Below are positions 60,493-64,000 of a stretch of DNA of 64,000 nucleotides, piece by piece. Position numbers and translations under genes: made by a program. Each line of letters opens with the position of its first letter. The stretch's first letter is position 1. The stretch covers positions 372,001 to 436,000 of the forward strand of contig JADKGN010000005.1 of the NCBI GenBank assembly GCA_016722705.1, written 5' to 3'. Source of the DNA: Candidatus Dechloromonas phosphoritropha. Lineage in GTDB: Bacteria > Pseudomonadota > Gammaproteobacteria > Burkholderiales > Rhodocyclaceae. Below the pieces are notes generated by a model, which worked only from the letters and a program-made list of their open reading frames with translations, was not told where the DNA came from and searched no databases.

Positions 60493-62945
60493 GAGCCGCC
60501 CTCCACGATGAAGCTGATCTGGCCGTTTTCAGGGAAATTGAGGTCGCCGTCGGCGCGCAGGATTTCGAGCGGCGAGGCGGTGATGACCCCGGCGGCCAGT
60601 TCGCCCTTGGCACTGCGGCCCCAGCGCTGGAACTTCTTGATGTCGACCGAGGCGACGCCGGCCACCGCCATCGCCGTGGCAACAACGGCCGACAGGTAGA
60701 GCGGCGTGCCGAAGGTGTAGCGGTCAGGGTGGAAAAAGCCGGGTTGGCCGTGTTTGTCGATGCCTGCGGTAAACGCGGAAATCAGGGCGGATTTGACGTC
60801 GGCGGCAAAGTAGCCGCTGGCGACACAAATCTGTAGCTGGATGTCGAGCGGGACGTGCACCGGGTCGGTGAATTCGAGGTCGTAGCCGGCCAGGCGGAAG
60901 CGCTCGATGAAGGCGCGCATGGTCGCCTTGAAGGCGGCATCGACCGGCTTGCCGGCACGGCGGTCAAGCATCAGGAAGACGGTGTACCAACTGCCGGTCC
61001 AGCGCAGGCGGGCGGCGGCCCGCTGCACGTCGGGATGGCGTTCGGCGGCCCGCGCGTAGTCGTCGGTGGTAACCGCGCGCTCTTGGGTGCGGAAGGCTTC
61101 CGGGGCGTTGAGGCGGATGGCGTCGAGCGCTTCGGGCTCGGCGCCCCCTTGGGCCGGCAGCGGATTGCGCAGCGCCTTGACGCCGAGCATCAGTGCGGCG
61201 TCATCGCTGATCAGGGCGCTGATCGCTTCGGCCCCGATGTTGCCTTGCGGACCGCCTCCGAGCCGGTAGCGGGCGAGCAGGCGCTGGCCGGTGATCGGGG
61301 CGGCGCCGAAATGGTTGTCGCCAAAGCGCAGCCAGGCGCTGCCGTCGTTTTCGGTTTCGACGACAAATTCGCGGGCGAAGCGCTCGCTGGCCAGCAGGTC
61401 GCGTTGCGGTGTCCATGGCGTTTCGCTGGGGTCGGGCTGGTCGCCGAACAGGCTTGAATCGTCGGCCAGCAGCATCATGTCGGCGGGGCGGGCCTGGCGC
61501 GGTTCCTGGGTCAGAACGCGGCTGGCCGACAGCGGTTGCAGGCTGTTGCTGGCCTGATCGTGGTCGTAGGGTTCGGCGAAAGCGAGGCCGGATTCCTTGA
61601 GGCGCGGCCGGTAAGGCAGGCGCAGGGCCGGCGTGCCGCCATCGCCGACGGTGTCCGGTTCCATGACCTGCCAGGGGCGGGTCAGGCCATGGTCGGCGAG
61701 TACGACGTTGCCATGGGCGACGGCGATCGGCCGCTCGACGAGGGCGCCGCCGATTTCGAATTCATGACTGACGCAGAGCGGGAAGGGCAGCGCGTCTTCG
61801 GCGTGCCAGTTGATGAGCAGCAGGTCAGTGTCGGTGAGGTCGTCATGGCCGGGACTGACCGCCGTCAGGCGGATCGGGTGACGATGACTGGTGTCGACGT
61901 CGGCTACCTGGCCGGTGGTCGGGCTGAGGATTTCCTCGAGGATCAGGACGTCGCCAGCGGCGAGCGCAAGGGTGGGCGTGTTGACCAGGGCCGCCGCCGT
62001 GGTGCCGTGCGGCAGGCAATAGGCCGGATCGGCGAAGTTGTGGATGGCGATGCTGCTGTGCGCGGTATGCAGGATCTGGTCATGCAAGGTTTCGAAGACT
62101 TCGATGCCGAGCAGCGGCAACTGATCGAGCAAGTCTGTGCGCCGGACCGGGTCGCCTTCGCCGGCGGCGGCGAGCAGCGCAGTGCCGGCCGGGATGATTT
62201 TTGCCTCGCAATTGGCGTCGACCGCAAGGGTCACGAAAACCCGGGCATTGCAGCCGTCGTGCAGTGGGTAGTCGAGCAGCCGGGCATGGCGGCGCAGCGA
62301 GGTGCGGCGGCGGGCGGTGCCGAGATAGGCCTCGGTGGCGACGGCATCCTGCGTGTAGGAAAGATGGTCGCCGGCATAGGCCAGCGTTTCGACCAGCGCG
62401 ACGGTGAAGTCAGCCGGGCTACGTTCGGCAAAGCCGGGCACCAGTTGCGCCATGCGGTCGAGCATCAGGCGGCGGAAGCTGTCGTAATCCTTGGCCAGAT
62501 AATCGAGACGCGGTTCGGGCGGGGTGAGCGGCGGGCAGTCCTGAACATCGGCGCAATCGAATTCGGAGGGACAGCCGGCCTTGAAATTGATGCGGATGGC
62601 GGACAGGCAGATGTCGAAGCCGATAGCCGGCGCTTCCGGGTCGGCCGGGTCGATCAGACTCAGCGTGTACCAGGAAAAATCGCCGGCCTGGGCGACCTTG
62701 AGACGGATCTCGCGGCCATTGATGACAGGTTCGCCAACCTGTGAAATACCGGTTATGCGAACGCCGCCGTCGATACGAATGTTGGCGCGACCGATGCCGC
62801 TGACCGGATGGACGCAGACGATACGCAGGCTGCGCTGGTCCAGCGTCGTGATTTCGACGAAATCGATGCCATTCTTGCCGACCGGCTGCTGGTCGCGCAG
62901 CAGTTGCAGGCGGCGCGGGTTGTCGCTGCGAAACTGGCGGTTCAT
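60489..62945 (-). CDS. Second baseplate assembly protein (J-like)
   Basis: 818 aa from ATG 62945, preceded by a GGGGGG stretch and overlapping the gp25 gene end; the longer frame to 63077 is not used. Contains RLDYLAKDYDSFRRLMLDRM and AYAGDHLSYTQDAVATEAYL, then FGDNHFGAAPITGQRLLARY and YRLGGGPQGNIGAEAISALI. It belongs to the same baseplate superfamily as the next gene but has no PA14 module. Two successive J-like proteins are common in this class of injection system (Afp11/Afp12-like). Confidence 0.83.
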   Translation of the reverse strand: MNRQFRSDNPRRLQLLRDQQPVGKNGIDFVEITTLDQRSLRIVCVHPVSGIGRANIRIDGGVRITGISQVGEPVINGREIRLKVAQAGDFSWYTLSLIDPADPEAPAIGFDICLSAIRINFKAGCPSEFDCADVQDCPPLTPPEPRLDYLAKDYDSFRRLMLDRMAQLVPGFAERSPADFTVALVETLAYAGDHLSYTQDAVATEAYLGTARRRTSLRRHARLLDYPLHDGCNARVFVTLAVDANCEAKIIPAGTALLAAAGEGDPVRRTDLLDQLPLLGIEVFETLHDQILHTAHSSIAIHNFADPAYCLPHGTTAAALVNTPTLALAAGDVLILEEILSPTTGQVADVDTSHRHPIRLTAVSPGHDDLTDTDLLLINWHAEDALPFPLCVSHEFEIGGALVERPIAVAHGNVVLADHGLTRPWQVMEPDTVGDGGTPALRLPYRPRLKESGLAFAEPYDHDQASNSLQPLSASRVLTQEPRQARPADMMLLADDSSLFGDQPDPSETPWTPQRDLLASERFAREFVVETENDGSAWLRFGDNHFGAAPITGQRLLARYRLGGGPQGNIGAEAISALISDDAALMLGVKALRNPLPAQGGAEPEALDAIRLNAPEAFRTQERAVTTDDYARAAERHPDVQRAAARLRWTGSWYTVFLMLDRRAGKPVDAAFKATMRAFIERFRLAGYDLEFTDPVHVPLDIQLQICVASGYFAADVKSALISAFTAGIDKHGQPGFFHPDRYTFGTPLYLSAVVATAMAVAGVASVDIKKFQRWGRSAKGELAAGVITASPLEILRADGDLNFPENGQISFIVEGGS

Positions 62946-63301
62946 GGTGCCCCCCGGGTGAAACGGGTCAGCCGGCGTTCCTGGCCGTGGCGGACGACGT
63001 ACTGGACATCCACCGACAGCGTGCCTTCGTCGTGTTCGACGTTGACCCCTTCGACGACGATGCGGTCGCCCAGCCATTGCTGCAGGGCGCTGTGCACCGT
63101 CATCTGGACGGCGGCGGCCAGCGTGTCGCTATTCGGCGCGAAGACCAGTTGCAGCAGGCCACAGCCAAAATCGGGCCGATTTACCCGTTCACCAGGGATG
63201 GTGAACAACACTTGCTCGATCATGTCGCGTAGGTGGCTGTCGCTGTCCGCCTCGCCGCTACGGCCGCGGTGGTCGGGCTGGAAGGGGAAGTGGAGGCTCA
63301 T
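62942..63301 (-). CDS. gp25-like baseplate wedge protein
   Basis: 119 aa, GPW/gp25 family. LRDMIEQVLFTIPGERVNRP and DFGCGLLQLVFAPNSDTL are diagnostic, followed by ALQQWLGDRIVVEGV. In contractile systems gp25 joins the baseplate to the sheath and starts sheath assembly. Begins one base after the PAAR stop and overlaps the baseplate gene by four bases. Confidence 0.92.
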   Translation of the reverse strand: MSLHFPFQPDHRGRSGEADSDSHLRDMIEQVLFTIPGERVNRPDFGCGLLQLVFAPNSDTLAAAVQMTVHSALQQWLGDRIVVEGVNVEHDEGTLSVDVQYVVRHGQERRLTRFTRGAP

Positions 63302-63302
63302 G

Positions 63303-63626
63303 TCAGGTTCCCATCACGCGGGTTTGCACCACGGCGACCATCATCGGCGTGCCGGTCGGGGCGCAGATGGAGGGCGAAGCCTGGAGCAGGGCCGGCTGGC
63401 CGCCGATCAGGACGCGAGTGGCACCCATCAGCCACTGGCCGGTAACGCACGGGCCGTTGCCGGCCGGCGGGGGCGGCATGGCGCAGCCGGCCACGACGTA
63501 GGGTGCGCCGAGCGTCGTCGCTGGCTGGCCGGAAAGCAGAACGCGTGGGTTGGGCGCGGTGGGCGTGGCCTGGCCGCCGTGGGAACAGAGGACGGTAGCG
63601 CCGAGGTGGAGGAGGAATCCGGGCAT
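63303..63626 (-). CDS. PAAR-like spike tip protein
   Basis: 107 aa from ATG 63626 (AGGA ten bases upstream; a TTG at 63650 would overlap the previous stop). MPGFLLHLGATVLCSHGGQA and PRVLLSGQPATTLGAPYVVAG match the PAAR-like tip proteins of injection systems, which cap the VgrG-type spike; several Cys and His could bind a metal. Lies between the spike and gp25 genes. Confidence 0.87.
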   Translation of the reverse strand: MPGFLLHLGATVLCSHGGQATPTAPNPRVLLSGQPATTLGAPYVVAGCAMPPPPAGNGPCVTGQWLMGATRVLIGGQPALLQASPSICAPTGTPMMVAVVQTRVMGT

Positions 63627-63646
63627 GGTCGTGTTGTCCTTTGCGC

Positions 63647-64000
63647 TCAAATCACCGTCAAGGCGCCGTTGTTGATGTTCACCGTCGGCCCGGTGAGCAT
63701 GATGGTGGCGCCCTGGCCGTTGGAAATGGTGATGCCGATTTCGCTGATCGAAATCATCGCCCCGGTCATCGTCTTGAGCAGGATGCCGCCGGTCGGGCCG
63801 GGCAGGTCGGAGATCATCAGCGTGTTCTGGTTGCCAGTCTGCAGTACGATGCTCGGCGATACCGGCAGGCCGGCCAGCGCCAGCGCCGGTACTTCGGCCG
63901 CCGAGCCCCAGAAGCCGCCGACCCAGATCGGGTAATCCGGATCGCCCTGCTCGAACTCGACCCAGACGCCGGCGCCGATCTGCGGCTGGACGAAGACGCC
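63647..64000 (-). CDS. VgrG/gp5-like spike protein, C-terminal part
   Basis: Incomplete at the right edge; about 117 C-terminal residues are present. GAGVWVEFEQGDPDYPIWVG is the gp5/VgrG OB-fold signature (baseplate assembly protein V), followed by FWGSAAEVPALALAG. The region after it, ILLKTMTGAMISISEIGITI and ATIMLTGPTVNINNGALTVI, is the start of a spike-type beta-helix, which is then topped by the PAAR protein. Earlier genes of the operon (sheath, tube) would lie beyond the window. Confidence 0.88.
   Translation of the reverse strand, partial: GVFVQPQIGAGVWVEFEQGDPDYPIWVGGFWGSAAEVPALALAGLPVSPSIVLQTGNQNTLMISDLPGPTGGILLKTMTGAMISISEIGITISNGQGATIMLTGPTVNINNGALTVI

Overview
The window looks like chromosome from a betaproteobacterium, most likely Rhodocyclales and close to Candidatus Accumulibacter. 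This is inference from gene content and protein resemblance; no 16S rRNA is present. The supporting combination is a rimP-nusA-infB-rbfA-truB-rpsO-pnp housekeeping block, a rhodoquinone-type rquA gene in line with frdABCD, and a large exosortase A (XrtA/PEP-CTERM) exopolysaccharide locus.

Layout. 1-5 kb: the N-terminus of an acyl-CoA carboxylase beta subunit, a 52-aa membrane peptide, then the leftward operon rquA-frdA-frdB-frdC-frdD (rhodoquinone synthesis plus quinol:fumarate reductase). 5-14.2 kb: rightward translation and RNA genes rimP, nusA, infB, rbfA, truB, rpsO and pnp, with a good promoter, a leader hairpin and two clear terminators. 14.3-16.1 kb: dksA (leftward), tRNA-Pro(UGG), tRNA-Arg(UCU), galE. 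16.4-20.8 kb: an IS graveyard (IS1634, IS21 and two IS3 pieces joined end to end) that has cut off a secreted trypsin-like protease gene.

20.8-49.5 kb: an exosortase A-associated region. Its leftward half carries a lytic transglycosylase, a UDP-sugar dehydrogenase, the TPR lipoprotein PrsT, the response regulator PrsR, the histidine kinase PrsK, an undecaprenyl-phosphate sugar transferase, a PLP-dependent decarboxylase and an AMP-forming acyl ligase. Divergent from these run a rightward set: carrier protein 1, a fused E1 alpha/beta 2-oxoacid dehydrogenase, an E2 acyltransferase, carrier protein 2, hydrolase 2, hydrolase 1 and a GNAT-like protein. Further right are a glycosyltransferase, an AT-rich TPR gene and an asparagine-synthetase-like protein lacking the glutaminase cysteine, interleaved with IS256, IS5 and IS4 elements. 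No exosortase gene and no PEP-CTERM substrate were recognised here.

49.5-51.9 kb: a frameshifted FAD-oxidoreductase remnant and an IS1634 element whose transposase has an in-frame amber stop. 52-64 kb: a leftward, tightly coupled operon of a contractile injection system (VgrG-like spike, PAAR-like tip, gp25, two baseplate proteins, a tail protein and a DUF6519 beta-helix protein), open at the right edge. One baseplate protein carries an embedded PA14-like domain.

Most interesting for follow-up: the carrier protein/E1/E2/carrier protein cassette inside the exosortase locus, and the PA14-bearing baseplate protein of the injection system. The IS elements with readable target duplications record the order of several insertions.
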